64,000 bases of DNA, taken from NCBI GenBank assembly GCA_029891385.1, contig CM057234.1:24662350-24726349 (forward strand), in the 5' to 3' direction. Position numbers and translations under genes: made by a program. The notes under the pieces are model-generated. The model ran no database searches. It was not told the DNA's origin and saw only the letters and a program-made list of their open reading frames with translations. This DNA is from Erythroxylum novogranatense (taxonomy: Eukaryota > Streptophyta > Magnoliopsida > Malpighiales > Erythroxylaceae). Below are positions 47,821 through 63,707 of this stretch, in pieces (positions within the stretch are counted from its first letter, which is position 1; each line of letters opens with the position of its first letter).

Positions 47821-48823
47821 AGAAACTCGTCCGAAACCCAGAAATTTCGCAGATCCTCTGATATAAATCATCCCAAATCCATTCTAAACACTCTCAATCA
47901 GTTTTAAACCTTAAACCCAACTTATTTCTATCCTCAAAACATCATTTAACTCATTTTTCATCAAAAACCCAAATCAAAACCCACGAAACCCTATCATCGA
48001 CATTTTCCAACTTTCTAAACAATTTCTTACTCAAATCTATGATCAAACAACATAAACACATATGAACTTACTTGATTCAAGGTTCAATCCGTTGAAAATC
48101 CGTCAAACAACTCCAAATCCACGATTTCTCACACGCGACCGATTTAAGGCGAAGAGAAATGAAGAAATAAGCTTACCTTAAGCTTATACATATATATATA
48201 TATAAGATCCTCCACTTCATGTCCAATTCTTAGGGTCTAACACGTCTGATTCTTATTCTATTTTACTCCCAATTTCGCGCTACTCATAACCAAAAATTCC
48301 CAAAATCATAATTCAATTTATTTCATATTATTTGTCAATCAATCTCGGACCTAGAATCACATTAATCAGTCCCTTAGTCAAATTTTCCGGTCCGGATCCA
48401 AAACTCTAAAAATTTCGAAAAAATTCTCAAAATTAGGAAATGCTCATTCCTATACTCAATTTCCAATTTCCCTTTCTCTATAATCCATTTCATTCCAAGT
48501 TCATATTCAAAACCCAATTATACACTTACTAAATATCCAATTTTCACAAACCAAATTCTCATATGTACAATTTTGATAAATTCCCAATTGCACAATTAAG
48601 CCAATTCTCATAGGACCAATTATAACCAATTTCCAATTTCACAATCAAGTCGGGAATTGTCATACATGTATGTACATATATATACTTATCGATCAATAAT
48701 CATTTATCAATGACTATCAAAACTGTAATGCATGTGCAATGCAACACTTTGCCTGTACCAAATCCTAACCCGATCTAAATTACCAATCTACCCGTCACTC
48801 CGATAACGGGATGTTACATATTT

Positions 48824-49304
48824 AGTCATAAAGCTTTTCAAACTTTGCAACCAAATCCAACTCAACCTTTGTTTGGATTGAAGGAAAGCAAAAGAAAAGA
48901 AAGGAAGAGAAGTGCAATTCTCTTGCTTTCCATTGTTTGGACACAAAATAAGTAAAGGGAAAGTAAGAGAATGGAGGGGAATTGGAGATAAATTTGGACC
49001 AAATGGATTTCCCACCAAATTGGTGGAAAATGATGAGAAATTGAAGAGAAGATAACCTTCTTATAAGTAAATTACCATTATATCCTTATTTAACTAAAAA
49101 AAACATTCTCAGCTACAATTCTCACGCATAACACAACTCCCGCTTGTTTCTTCCGCACAACTCGTGCCCTTTTCTTCTGCACAACTTCTGTTCTTCTGCG
49201 CCAAAGAGAAGGTATGTGCAATTTTTTTTGGTTGAAAGTTGGCGAATCTACGAAGTGGGTTTCGAAATAGTTGATTTGATTACTGGGTGTGTTATTGGCA
49301 TATA
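48824..49304. other. Intergenic, possible transposon end
   Basis: CTTTGTTTGGAT (48867-48878) is the reverse complement of ATCCAAACAAAG (53295-53306) and both are followed inward by purine- or pyrimidine-rich DNA. This could be terminal inverted repeats of a 4.4-kb element, but no target duplication was found. Confidence 0.3.
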
Positions 49305-50639
<1,335 letters not shown>

Positions 50640-50640
<1 letters not shown>

Positions 50641-52013
50641 ACTACAAACCGATTATCGTGGATTTCAGATTAGTTTAGTAGATGCCGTAGGAACGTTCGC
50701 ATCGAATGCAAAGCGGGCATATAGGTACTAGGATGAATTCTCTATTTGATGCGGTCGATTCGATCGATCAGCCGTATTAAATCATGGCGTCACGAGAATA
50801 TTCAGGGTCATTCCGTAAAATGAAAACTTGGAGGGGTCATTTTGCAAATAAAAAAAATTAAAACCTAATTTTACTTCTACCTCTTCCCGGCCCCGACTGT
50901 CGCCATCTCGCTTCGTCTTCTTCTATCTTCTCTCCCTTCCGTCGTCGTCGCGCCTCCGACCTGCCTCGTCGCCTGCCTCGCCTCGCCTCCGGCCTTCAAC
51001 CGTCGTCCACGCCTTGAAGTTGTCCCGCTGCGAGTTGCTTTGACAATCTTGGCGTCACCGCATACCGCACGCCCGAAGAAGTCGTCCTCCTCGCTTTCAC
51101 GGCCAAATCTGGCCTTCTCCGCCAGTCCGCCGTCCTCCTCCCATGTGCGTTTGAAAGGTTCAAAACTTGGTTAAGATTAAACGCAAGTCCAAATGAGAGC
51201 AAGCGAGTTGAGGAGCTTTATCATATTCAGTATAAAACAAATGGACTATAATTGCAAAGACAAAATCTTGTAAATTAATTAAGTTAATAATTAAAAATAT
51301 AATTAATTCGGTCTATTTAATTTTAATCATAAAAGTTTGATTAATTAAGTTAATAATTAAAATATAATTAATTCGGTCTATTTAATCATAAAAGTTTGAT
51401 TATATTGAGTTGTTTATTTTAGTATGATTTATTTTAATAACTTGATTTGTTAAATTACGATTAGTTAATTAATTAATTAGTTTGTTTTATAAAATAATTA
51501 ATTATTTAAATTAATTATTTTTAGTTGATAGTCTATTTTAATTAGATTTTAAAATTTTAAAATTATTTAATTTTAGTTAGTTCTACAATAAATCTTTTAT
51601 CTTATCAACTTAATGTTCGATCTTGTTTTTAAAATATTAGATTAAATATTATTTATATGTTATTTATTAGATTAAATATTATTTATATATGATTGTTGTA
51701 TAATTGTTAGGATTGAAAATTGTTGTTATTATTTATATGTAAAATATTTAAAATTATTGTTATTTTAAATTAATTATCATTATTATTTATTATTAAGATT
51801 TTGAAAGCATAATTGGTGTAAGAAATAAAAGAAAATATACAAGATAATGTATAATATATCAATATGGACTATTTTGCAATTTTAAAAATTTAGGGACTAT
51901 TTTATAAATTTAAAAATATCCCGAAGCAGATTTGCGATCTAATCGATACAAATCTGACAGCCTGATCAGAGTTCAAGTCCAATCGATGCAAGGCAGATGC
52001 GGTATTCATAACA
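50640..52013 (+). mobile_element. Non-autonomous hAT derivative of the 19.8-kb family
   Basis: The 3' end (51700-52013) matches the 3' ends at 22290-22516 and, inverted, at 62589: TTTAAAAATATCCCGAAGCA and the terminal GCGGTATTCATAACATTG. The 5' part (GGTACTAGGATGAATTCTC, TCATTTTGCAAAT, then pyrimidine-rich) corresponds to the inverted 5' part of the 62589-63699 copy. No transposase. The left boundary is estimated by alignment and no duplication was found. Confidence 0.55.
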
Positions 52014-53774
52014 TTGCTACAAACCTAATCATAATAATCACATAAATAAAATAATTAACATTTATAAATTTAAAAATATTAAGAGGGAAGTTTACTTTAT
52101 TAATATAAATAAATAAAAGCAAACTAACCTAATGAAAACAAATCCATTAAACAATAAAAAGGAAATTAGAATTAAAATACTGCTAATTCTAATAATAATA
52201 AAAAAGATAGCGTCCCTCGCCCTCGCTCTCGCCCTCGCCTCATGAGTGTTATTATTAACTTTATTTAATGTAATTATTTACCTATGGATTTATAATAATA
52301 ATAATATTTATATTAATAATAATCATAATAAGAATAATTTAAATAATAGTTATTATAAATTATATAATAAAAATAATAAAAACGCTATATTTCTTTAATC
52401 ATTCTTATTAATTTAATTGTTTTGAAATATGATAATTGTAATTTCCTTATAATTTGTTATTTAGAAATTATTGCGGAATTATTATAAGTTATGCTAATTT
52501 TATATTCCTTATTATTATTCACCATTATATTATTATTAAAAATTATAATGGTTATTTAATTATCCTTATTAATTTAACTGTTTAAAATGGACTTTAGTTA
52601 TTAATTGTCTACTTACTATTATTCTTATTATTAATAAATTTATTAAAGATATTAAGTAATATGATTAAATCCCGATTATTATTAATTTTATTCTTGGTAA
52701 TAATAAGGACAAAATTATATGCTTATTTATGCTAATTCCTTATAATCAGTTTCAATTTATAAATTACTTGAAGAATTATTATTATCAATTATATTATAAT
52801 AAATAATAAAAACATTATGTTTCTTTAATTATTCTTATTATTTTAATTGTTTTCAAATATGATAAGTGTAATTTCCTTATAATTTCTTATTTTAGAAATG
52901 ATTGCTGAAATTTTTATAAGTTGTGCTAATTTTATATTGCTTATTATTATTAACCATTTTATTATGGTTAAAAATTATTATTGTTATTTAATTATGTCGT
53001 TATGTTCACGAGAAGAATAGAGGTATTGATCAATATGCATACTCTCCTCATATAAAAAATGACAAGTTGTAAAAGATGGTAAGCACATACAACCAATTCA
53101 GAAAAAATTACAGTATCCCTTCTATAATCAAGGACATAAAGATCTTAAAAAATTCTTTTGTCAAATATAAGTTTCAATTCCCTCCTATGATAAATTAGGA
53201 AAACAAATAAGGGAAAGGAAATCTCATTTCTCTTCCATTCTTTTCTCCTATTTTCTCCTCAATATTTCATTTCATTTCCTTTGTGCAAATAAGGATCCAA
53301 ACAAAGCATTAATGTATGTTAGTCATTTTACTTTTTATTAATTTCTAATCATAATAGAACAATGACTAGAAATAATTTAGGGATAATACATAAATATAAT
53401 ATGAATCTCGTAATTATAATTTCATCATAATTTTGTATATTTTATGTCATGAACTTTATCGTGAACATTTAAGTATGAATAAGTTAAATAACATTTTAAG
53501 TAATTGTCATTAAATTACAATTGATCGATTGATTGTAGAGGCGGTTGAAATAAAAATTAAGGTTAGAATTTTTAAATTTAATTCTTATAATTTTATTTGG
53601 AAAATAGATGGTAAGACTAATATCTTTTTTATATATAAAAACGGTGAATTTGAAAATCATTTTCGAGGGTTACAAGTTGTCCAGTTGAAAATATTTAATT
53701 TAATCAAGTCGTGAGTTAATTTAAGTAAAAAAAGTTATTAATCCAATCAAAATTGCCTCTCTTGCTAAATAAAA
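52014..53774. other. AT-rich intergenic DNA
   Basis: ATT/AAT-rich, with one CCCTCG island (52210-52243). No gene is supported. Confidence 0.5.
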
Positions 53775-54050
53775 GCAATGTTTTAAAAATCGGATAGGTC
53801 GTTGAGCCGGTGGCGCTTACTTGATTCTAGGTTTGATGGATTCAATCATTAATCGAGCCAGGTGTGACGTAATAATTATCGATAATTATATTTAATTATA
53901 TATAATATTAAAAATATTAAAAAAATAAAAAAATAAAAAAATAAAAATAAAAATAAAAATAAAAAAAATCGAACCAAATTCGAGGCAGGACCGATCCGAC
54001 CGGTCAAAAACCGATCAATTGACCGGTTTTGACCGGTTCACATTATGCAC
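53775..54050. mobile_element. Probable MITE with CCGGTT-rich ends
   Basis: Begins AATGTTTTAAAAATCGGATA and ends with GACCGGTTTTGACCGGTTCA, the kind of ends found on common plant MITEs. An AAAAATA array (53925-53968) fills the centre. TIRs are imperfect and no duplication was determined. Confidence 0.35.
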
Positions 54051-54057
54051 CCAAGTC

Positions 54058-54172
54058 TAACCGACGCCGAATTGTTCTTTTCTTCCACGTCATCAAGGCA
54101 ACTTCCCAGTAAGTGAAAGTATTAATCAAAGTTATTATACTAGTAACTAACGCCGAATTGTCCTTTTCTTCC
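54058..54172. repeat. Direct repeat upstream of CGS
   Basis: ACGCCGAATTGTTCTTTTCT (54065) and ACGCCGAATTGTCCTTTTCT (54151) occur 86 bp apart, about 0.5-0.6 kb before the CGS start codon. Confidence 0.75.
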
Positions 54173-54579
54173 TGGTCTGGTCATCACCCAAAATGCCAAG
54201 TTGCCAACAACCTCCCTGTACCTGTAAGTATAAATAGTAAAATATAACCCGAACTATCCTATGATTATCTTTTTTCTTTCACCATATATCAATTATGAGA
54301 AGATATTTTTAAATTATTTATGTTTAAATTAATTTTTGCTCGAGTTGAATAAATAAGAGACAAAGCTCTAATTCAAAATTTTAAACAATTACGTATATAT
54401 AAACGGTTCAAATCTATAACCTCGTTTAACTCGGAGGAGCCCTCGTTAACTCACCTGTACCGGAGTTATCATATAATTTTCTTTAATCAGTGCAAATGAA
54501 ATGGTTGAAGTTGGGCTTGGGACCCACAAAAACGAGTCCCACGATTAACTATGTGCGGAAATGGGAGTCGCAGGACGCG

Positions 54580-54590
54580 CTTATTTAAGT
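54580..54590 (+). promoter_or_regulatory. TATA-like element of CGS
   Basis: CTTATTTAAGT lies about 80 bp before the ATG, leaving a short leader of about 50 nt. Assigned by position; no start-site data. Confidence 0.4.
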
Positions 54591-54661
54591 AACTTCAATC
54601 CTAGGTAAAGCCTCTCATTCATCAGTCATTCGCAAATCCCTGTATCGGCGGCGAGAAAAAA

Positions 54662-58144
<3,483 letters not shown>

Positions 58145-58555
58145 GACTCTTCAATATGAGCTGCTCTTCGGCTTTGGAGTCTATGAATTGGTGGTCTGAA
58201 GGATGAAATAAGCATGGAGACCTGCCATTTAATTAGTGTTCTGTTCATAGGCTTTGCCTGGGTGTTTCACCAAACTCTTGTTGTCAATTTGGTTCGTTCA
58301 GAACATTAGAAGATGTTGTCTATTTTGCCTTTCCCGAATGCATCATTATGTTTCTCTTATATAGTTGGAATGTTTGAAGATCTAGGGCAAAATATTTCAG
58401 GGAAATCTACAAGGGTCACTGATTTGATTTGGTGGATCTTCGTTAAGTATTCATGTCGTTTGCATTTGAGAGATAATTCAATTTTTATTAAATGATACAA
58501 CAGTGGTAACTTTTGAAACTATAAGGGTTGTCAAATCCAAACAATTGTTCAACAA
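58145..58555 (+). other. CGS 3' UTR and flank
   Basis: No perfect AATAAA follows the stop; weak A/T-rich signals lie near 58484-58495. LINE sequence begins shortly after. Confidence 0.4.
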
Positions 58556-59259
58556 TTTAGTTAAAAAAGAAAGGCAAAGAGAAACCACCAGGCCAAAATG
58601 CTCTGCACATACGGGGAGACGTGGTGCGTTTAATCTCCCATCCCAAACGACGTCGCCTGGTGCTAGGCCTCCCATCTCCCAGGCCCAGCCCACCAGCAGC
58701 TCCTCCATTGCTCCAACCCAACCCACGCAGCCCGCCGGGTGCTAGGCCTCCCATCTCCCAGGCCCAGTCCACCAGCAGCTCCTCTATTGCTCCAACCCAA
58801 CCCACGCAGTCCACAGTCCAGACCATTCAAGCCCCTGCCTCTCAGGCCCAGCCCACCCTCCCCTACCCCCTCAGCCCTCTACCCAGCCGGCCCCCAGCCC
58901 AATTCCCTCCCACGTGGCCCTCCATATTCCCTCCCATACCGAGATTATAACATCAGACCCGTCGCTTCAGATGCCCATTCCGACGGCCTCGGAGTGTAAT
59001 GATATGGAGGCTGAACCTTCTCGGGCCCTCAACCTACAAGTCTTGTCCTCGGCTGGGCAACACCCACTGCTACCCCCGCCACCGACCCGACTTCTGCCTC
59101 CCCTGCCTTGCCGCCGAGCACTACCGCATCCGACACGCACATGGTGGAATCACCTCTGGACTGTTCGATGGGACAAGGGGACGAGGAGACTGATCCTCCA
59201 GTTGCTTCTCAGGCCGAGTAAGTTCCTCTCCCTTTCTCGTTTTTATGTCAATATTTCTT
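58556..59259 (+). pseudogene. LINE ORF1 remnant, Pro/Ser-rich
   Basis: This GC-rich stretch directly upstream of the LINE endonuclease occupies the ORF1 position. Plus-strand frames are dominated by Pro, Ser and Ala (for example PTSSSSIAPTQPTQ). A 79-bp unit containing TGCTAGGCCTCCCATCTCCC is duplicated in tandem (58661 and 58740). No zinc knuckle or RNA-binding fold is seen, and frames are interrupted, so this may be only the C-terminal tail of ORF1. Assignment rests on position and composition. Confidence 0.45.
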
Positions 59260-59830
59260 TAGAATTGTCAAGGGGCTAGGGGGCGAACCTTCAAGCCTGT
59301 TCTCAAGAATTATCTAAGAATACATAAGCCGATCCTTGTTGTGCTAGTTGAACCTCGAATAAGTGGACAACGCGCGCTTAAGGTTATCAGGAGTTTAGGC
59401 TTTAGTAATTCTTTCCGGGTTGAAGCCGAAGGCTATTCCGGGAGTATCTGGCTTCATTGGAAGCAACACATCGCTATTCAGATCCTTATGGCCCACCGGT
59501 AATTTGTGCTTACCGACATAGAATGGAACGACCAATCCTTTGCCTTCACAGCCATCTATGCCAACCTGACTTATGCTTTACAGAAATATTTATGGTATTA
59601 CCTTCGGCAACTTGCTCGCCTTCCTGTTAAACCTTGGGTCCTGGGTGGCGATTTCAACGCCAAATTGGAAAGCGCAGATAAATGGAGTAGTTCTCGCCAA
59701 CAACCTATCATATCCGTGATTGTGTCCATAGTTGCCAGCTGCAAGATCTCGGGTTCTCCGGTCCTCGGTTTACTTGGCGCAGGGGTCGTATCCTAGCCAG
59801 GTTAGACCGCATTTTCTGTAACCTTTCTTA
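59260..59830 (+). pseudogene. LINE ORF2 endonuclease (AP-like), broken
   Basis: Homology starts at the typical ORF2 beginning W-N-C-Q-G-A, with the Trp codon now TAG (59260-59262). It continues in one frame through VVLVEPRISGQRA and a stop TAA at 59500, then TAIYANLTY and WVLGGDFNAKLES, which holds the conserved GDFN of the exonuclease-endonuclease-phosphatase fold. After about 59790 the frame shifts. This enzyme would nick target DNA for target-primed reverse transcription. The stops lie where TGG or CAA would be expected, consistent with C-to-T type changes. Confidence 0.8.
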
Positions 59831-60239
59831 GCAAGTCACCTTCCCCCATTCCTCAGTCACTCACCTTCCCTTCCTCAAATCCGATCATCGCCCCCTCCTC
59901 CTTACCCTCTCCCATCAGCCTCCCTCCCCTCCGCTTCGTAGGCCTTTTCGTTTCCAAGCTGCTTGGCTCACCCATATGGATTTTGGGCAGTTGGTCTCTG
60001 ACAACTGGAACCCTCCTAGCCAGAATATTTGTGGTGCCCTCCAAACTTTTGCCGACAAGCTGCATCAGTGGAATCTCACCTCTTTTGGCAATATTTTCCA
60101 TCGGAAGAAGCGACTCTTGGCTCGACTCGAAGGCATCTAGCAACACCGTGAAGACTCGACCTCGGCCTCTATCCAAGCTCTGGAGGATTCTCTTCGCATA
60201 GAGTTAGAGCAGGTGTTATACCAAGAAGAGCTGTACTGA

Positions 60240-61484
60240 CACCAGCGTTCCCAACGCCAGTGGTTAGCCCACGGTGATCGTAACACTAAATTTTACCACG
60301 CAATCACTCGACACCGACAACGCCAGCTGCAGATTCATACTCTCCAAGATGACCATGGCACTGTTGTTTCTGACCCCCAGCGTATCTGCCTCTTAGCTCA
60401 TCACTACTTTGAGCAATTATACCAGGACGACCATTCGTCTCACACCCCTTGGCCGCTTCTAGGCCACTTCCCTCCCCTTTCCTCCCATGCTGGTGAAGCA
60501 TTGGGTGGTCCTCTCCGTCTGGAGGAACTTCAGGAAGTTGTCTTCAGTATGGCCCCTAACAAGGCTCCTGATTTTGATGGCTTCACAGCGCTCTTCTACC
60601 AGTCTCAATGGGACCTTACTGGCCCCTCTTTGACTACATATCTTCAGCGCATCTTTCGTCATGAAATTTGGGATGCCAGCCTCAATCGTACCATTCTTAT
60701 CCTTATACCGAAGGTTCCGTCTCCTAAATCCATCACTCAGTTCCGACCGATTGCACTTTGTTCAGTGCTATACAAAGCTCTTACCAAGATCATTGTGAAC
60801 CGCCTCAAACCTTTCTTAGACACTCTGGTTGCTCCAACCCAATGCAGTTTTGTACCTGGGCGTTTAATTACGGACAATATCATTATCGCCCAAGAAGTTA
60901 TTCACACCATGAAAAAGAAAAGGGGTCAGAGAGGAATTATGGCGTTAAAGGTGGACCTAGCGAAGGCTTACGACAGACTTTCTTGGGATTTTATCCAGGA
61001 TACTTTAATTGATATCGAGGTTCCGACCTCGTTGATCTGTCTAATCATGAAATACGTTACCAGCGTCTCCATGCAGGTCAGTTGGCACGGTGATCTTAGT
61101 GCTCCTTTCAGCACTTCCCGAGGCATCCGCCAGGGTGACCCCATCTCACCGTATCTGTTTGTCCTGTTTCTGGAACGGCTAGGCCACCTGATCGCACATG
61201 CCGTGGCTCAGGGTTGATGGAAGCCTATTACTCTCAGCCGAAATGGCCCTCCTCTTTCTCACTTATTTTTCGCTGACGATCTCATTTTATTCGCGGAAGC
61301 AGATCTTGATCAGGTGACCACCATAACAGGCATCTTGATCTCGTTCTGTGCTGCTTCTAGGCAATGTATCAGCCCTGAAAAATCCAGATGTTACTTTTCC
61401 AGAAATGTCCCTATTGTGCAGGCTCGTCGCTTATCCTGAGCTTTAGGTTTTCAACAGACGTCTAACCTTGGTCGGTATCTGGGC
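60240..61484 (+). pseudogene. LINE ORF2 reverse transcriptase, two in-frame TGA codons
   Basis: WLAHGDRNTKFYHAITR (from 60262) precedes the polymerase. The 238-codon stretch 60501-61217 has NKAPDFDGFTALFYQ (usual KAPGPDGF), ITQFRPIALCSVLYKALTK, CSFVPGRLITDNIIIAQE, KVDLAKAYDRLSW (first catalytic Asp) and RGIRQGDPISPYLFVL. TGA at 61215-61217 interrupts. The same frame goes on to HLFFADDLILF, the FADD active-site box, then TGA at 61437-61439 before LGRYLGVPLLHKR. Catalytic residues are all present, so only the stop codons break this part. Confidence 0.88.
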
Positions 61485-62580
61485 GTGCCCCTTCTTCATA
61501 AGCGGGTACAGAAACAAACCTACCAATTTATTCTGGACAAGGTTCAGCACCGCTTGTCTGGCTGGACTGCTAACCTGCTCTCTATGGCTGGCCGCATCAC
61601 GCTGACTCAATTAGTTATCGCGGCCATCCCGAGCTACACGATGCAGACGGTTCGCTTGCCCCGTGGTCTTTGTGATGAGTTGGAGAACCTTATGCGACAG
61701 TTCTTGTGGGGTTCCTCCCACAGTACCCATCGGCTTCCGCTAGTTAAATGGGAAGACGTTTGCAAACCTAAGGCAATGGGGGGTCTAGGCATTCGGAGCA
61801 TTCGGGCAACTAACGATGCTTTTCTAGCCAAGTTAGGTTGGACACTGATCGCGAAACCCCAGGCGTTATGGGTACAAGTCCTCTCAGTCAAGTATCATTT
61901 TGACGCTCATTCGTTCCCCACTACCTTGGATGATAAAGGGGGATCTATGATCTGGAAGAGCATTAAGGCAACCTGGCACCTCGTCCGGCAAGGCTTGAGT
62001 TGGATGATAGGCGATGGTACTAGGACTCGTTTCTGGGTCGATCCTTGGGTTGTGGATACCGACCCCCTTCTTTCCCATGTTACCAACCCTGTCCTGGGTT
62101 CCCTTTTGAGCCTTAGCGTTCATCACTTTGTGGACTCCGTTGGCAATTGGCAGTGGGATAGCTTTCACTCTTACCTTGCGGACTCGATTTGTCGACATAT
62201 TGCTGGAATGTTCCCTCCGAAGGCCTACTTAGGCCAAGATAAGGTCAGCTGGGGCCTGATTGGTACTGGCCAGTTTACCGTCGCCTCCACCTATTCCATG
62301 ATTATGGATGCTACCGATGGCTCACCTCACGAAGTCTGGCAGGTTATCTGGGATTGGCAGGGTCCACCCCGTGTTCGTACATTCCTGTAGCTCCTGACTC
62401 ACGAGCGCTTACTTACGAACCAATATCGGGTTCGTAAACAACTCACCACGGATGAGGGGTGTATCCACTGCAGTTTCGAGGAATCCTCTATGCACGCCAT
62501 ACAGGACTGCTTCCGAGCACGTCAAGTATGGCACACTTTCCCCTCCCACCTTCTTGCCCCATATTTCTTCACTACTCCGT
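61485..62580 (+). pseudogene. LINE ORF2 connecting region and zf-RVT
   Basis: The 301-codon stretch 61485-62390 continues the reverse transcriptase frame: SGWTANLLSMAGRITLTQLV, FLWGSSHSTHRLPLVKWEDV, GGLGIRSIRATNDAFLAKL and GDGTRTRFWVDPW, all standard in plant LINE ORF2. TAG at 62388-62390 stands where the family has Trp. Beyond it, LLTHERLLTN leads into the zf-RVT zinc cluster (CIHCSFEESSMHAIQDC). The frame is then cut at 62588 by the hAT insertion. This part probably helps template RNA binding. Confidence 0.85.
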
Positions 62581-62588
62581 CCCGGAAG
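62581..62588. repeat. Left target duplication of the hAT insertion in the LINE
   Basis: CCCGGAAG here and CTCAGGAG at 63700-63707 agree at five of eight bases. Deleting the element plus one copy restores the LINE frame across the junction, supporting the boundaries. Confidence 0.5.
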
Positions 62589-63699
62589 CAATGTTATGAA
62601 TACCGTACTGGGTTCGGTACCGGATTGAGCTCTGGAATGGCTGTCTGAATCTGGGTTGGTACAGAATCTGCTTTGAGAAATTTTTAAATTTATGAAATAG
62701 TCCCTAAAATTTTTAAGAATTGCAAAATAGTCCATATTGGTATATTATACAGTTGTACGGTATACTTTACTAGTTTTTATTTACATCAATCATGTTTTCA
62801 AAAATCTTAATAATAAATAATAATCATAATTAATATGAAATAACAAAATTTTTAAATATTTTACATATAAATAATAACCACAATTAATATAAATAAAATA
62901 GTCCTTGTCATATTGTAAAGTTGTAGATTATTTAATTTAGTTTTTGTTTATATCTTATTCATTTTAATTTATATATATCTTTATTATATTTTAATTATTT
63001 CTATATATAATAATTATCTATATATAATAATTAATTGTAAAATAATGAAAATAATTCAAAATTTTGAATTATTAATTATTTTCTATTTTATCAAAATTTT
63101 GAATTATTTTTAGAATTGTTATTTTTCACATTCCATTTCATTTTACATTTCATTGGACATAATTACAATTTTATTTAATATATAAAATTAATTTAATAAT
63201 TATTAATAAATATAATTAATTTTAAAATATATAAATTTTGATTTAATAATTGAAAATATATAAATAAATATTAGTTTATAAGTAATAATTTTAAAATTAT
63301 TATTTATAAACTAATTTATTAGTATTTATTAATAAATATTATATAAAATGTTAAAATAAATTTAAATAAAAATAATTTATTAGTAATAAAAATAAAATAA
63401 TTTATTGGTAATAAAAATAAAATAATTTATTTTAAAGTTTTATTTAATTTATAATTATTATTAGTAATAAAAGGAGAAGGAGAGGTAGGAAGGAGGGAGC
63501 GGAATTTTGAAAATTTTTAAAAATTTTGCAAAAAGTCAATTTTTAAAATTTCTGTCTAAATAGGTATTTGACCGATATTTTGAATCTAAATAAAGTCAAC
63601 CGAAATTCATCCCCAGTACCTTTATGTCTGATTCGATATCGTTTTCCGTAGGTAAGACGAAACTTTTTAGTAGGTACTTGTCGAGCAGATTGAACATTG
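62589..63699 (-). mobile_element. Non-autonomous hAT derivative inserted in the LINE, 1111 bp
   Basis: Starts CAATGTTATGAATACCG and ends CGAGCAGATTGAACATTG, giving short inverted ends CAATGTT. Its left 300 bp is the reverse complement of the 3' region of the 19.8-kb hAT, and its right part matches the 5' part of the 50.6-kb copy. No transposase; the interior is AT-rich. Confidence 0.7.
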
Positions 63700-63707
63700 C
63701 TCAGGAG

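Larger units (their letters stand above)
39841..48818 (-). mobile_element. LTR retrotransposon 2, non-coding (LARD-like), 8978 bp
   Basis: LTRs at 39841-42712 (2872 bp) and 45966-48818 (2853 bp) begin TGTAGCACCC and end ATGTTACA. A perfect TATTT duplication flanks the element. A PBS-like site (minus TGGTATCGAGCC, 45951-45962) adjoins the right LTR and a polypurine tract (minus AGGAGGAGAAT, 42713-42723) adjoins the left, so it reads right to left. The 3.25-kb interior has no gag or pol. It is a non-autonomous relative of element 1: LTR blocks and interior segments are homologous. Confidence 0.9.
45966..48818 (-). repeat. Right (5') LTR of element 2
   Basis: Nearly identical to the left LTR over 2.85 kb. 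Differences cluster in CAG/CG/CGAT words. Hairpin array at 46594-46790 and GC-palindrome array at 47598-47820. Confidence 0.9.

Noticed and set aside
58557..58826. Gly/Trp-rich minus-strand frame opposite the LINE ORF1 remnant
   Set aside because: It is the shadow of the 79-bp Pro/Ser-rich tandem repeat on the other strand.
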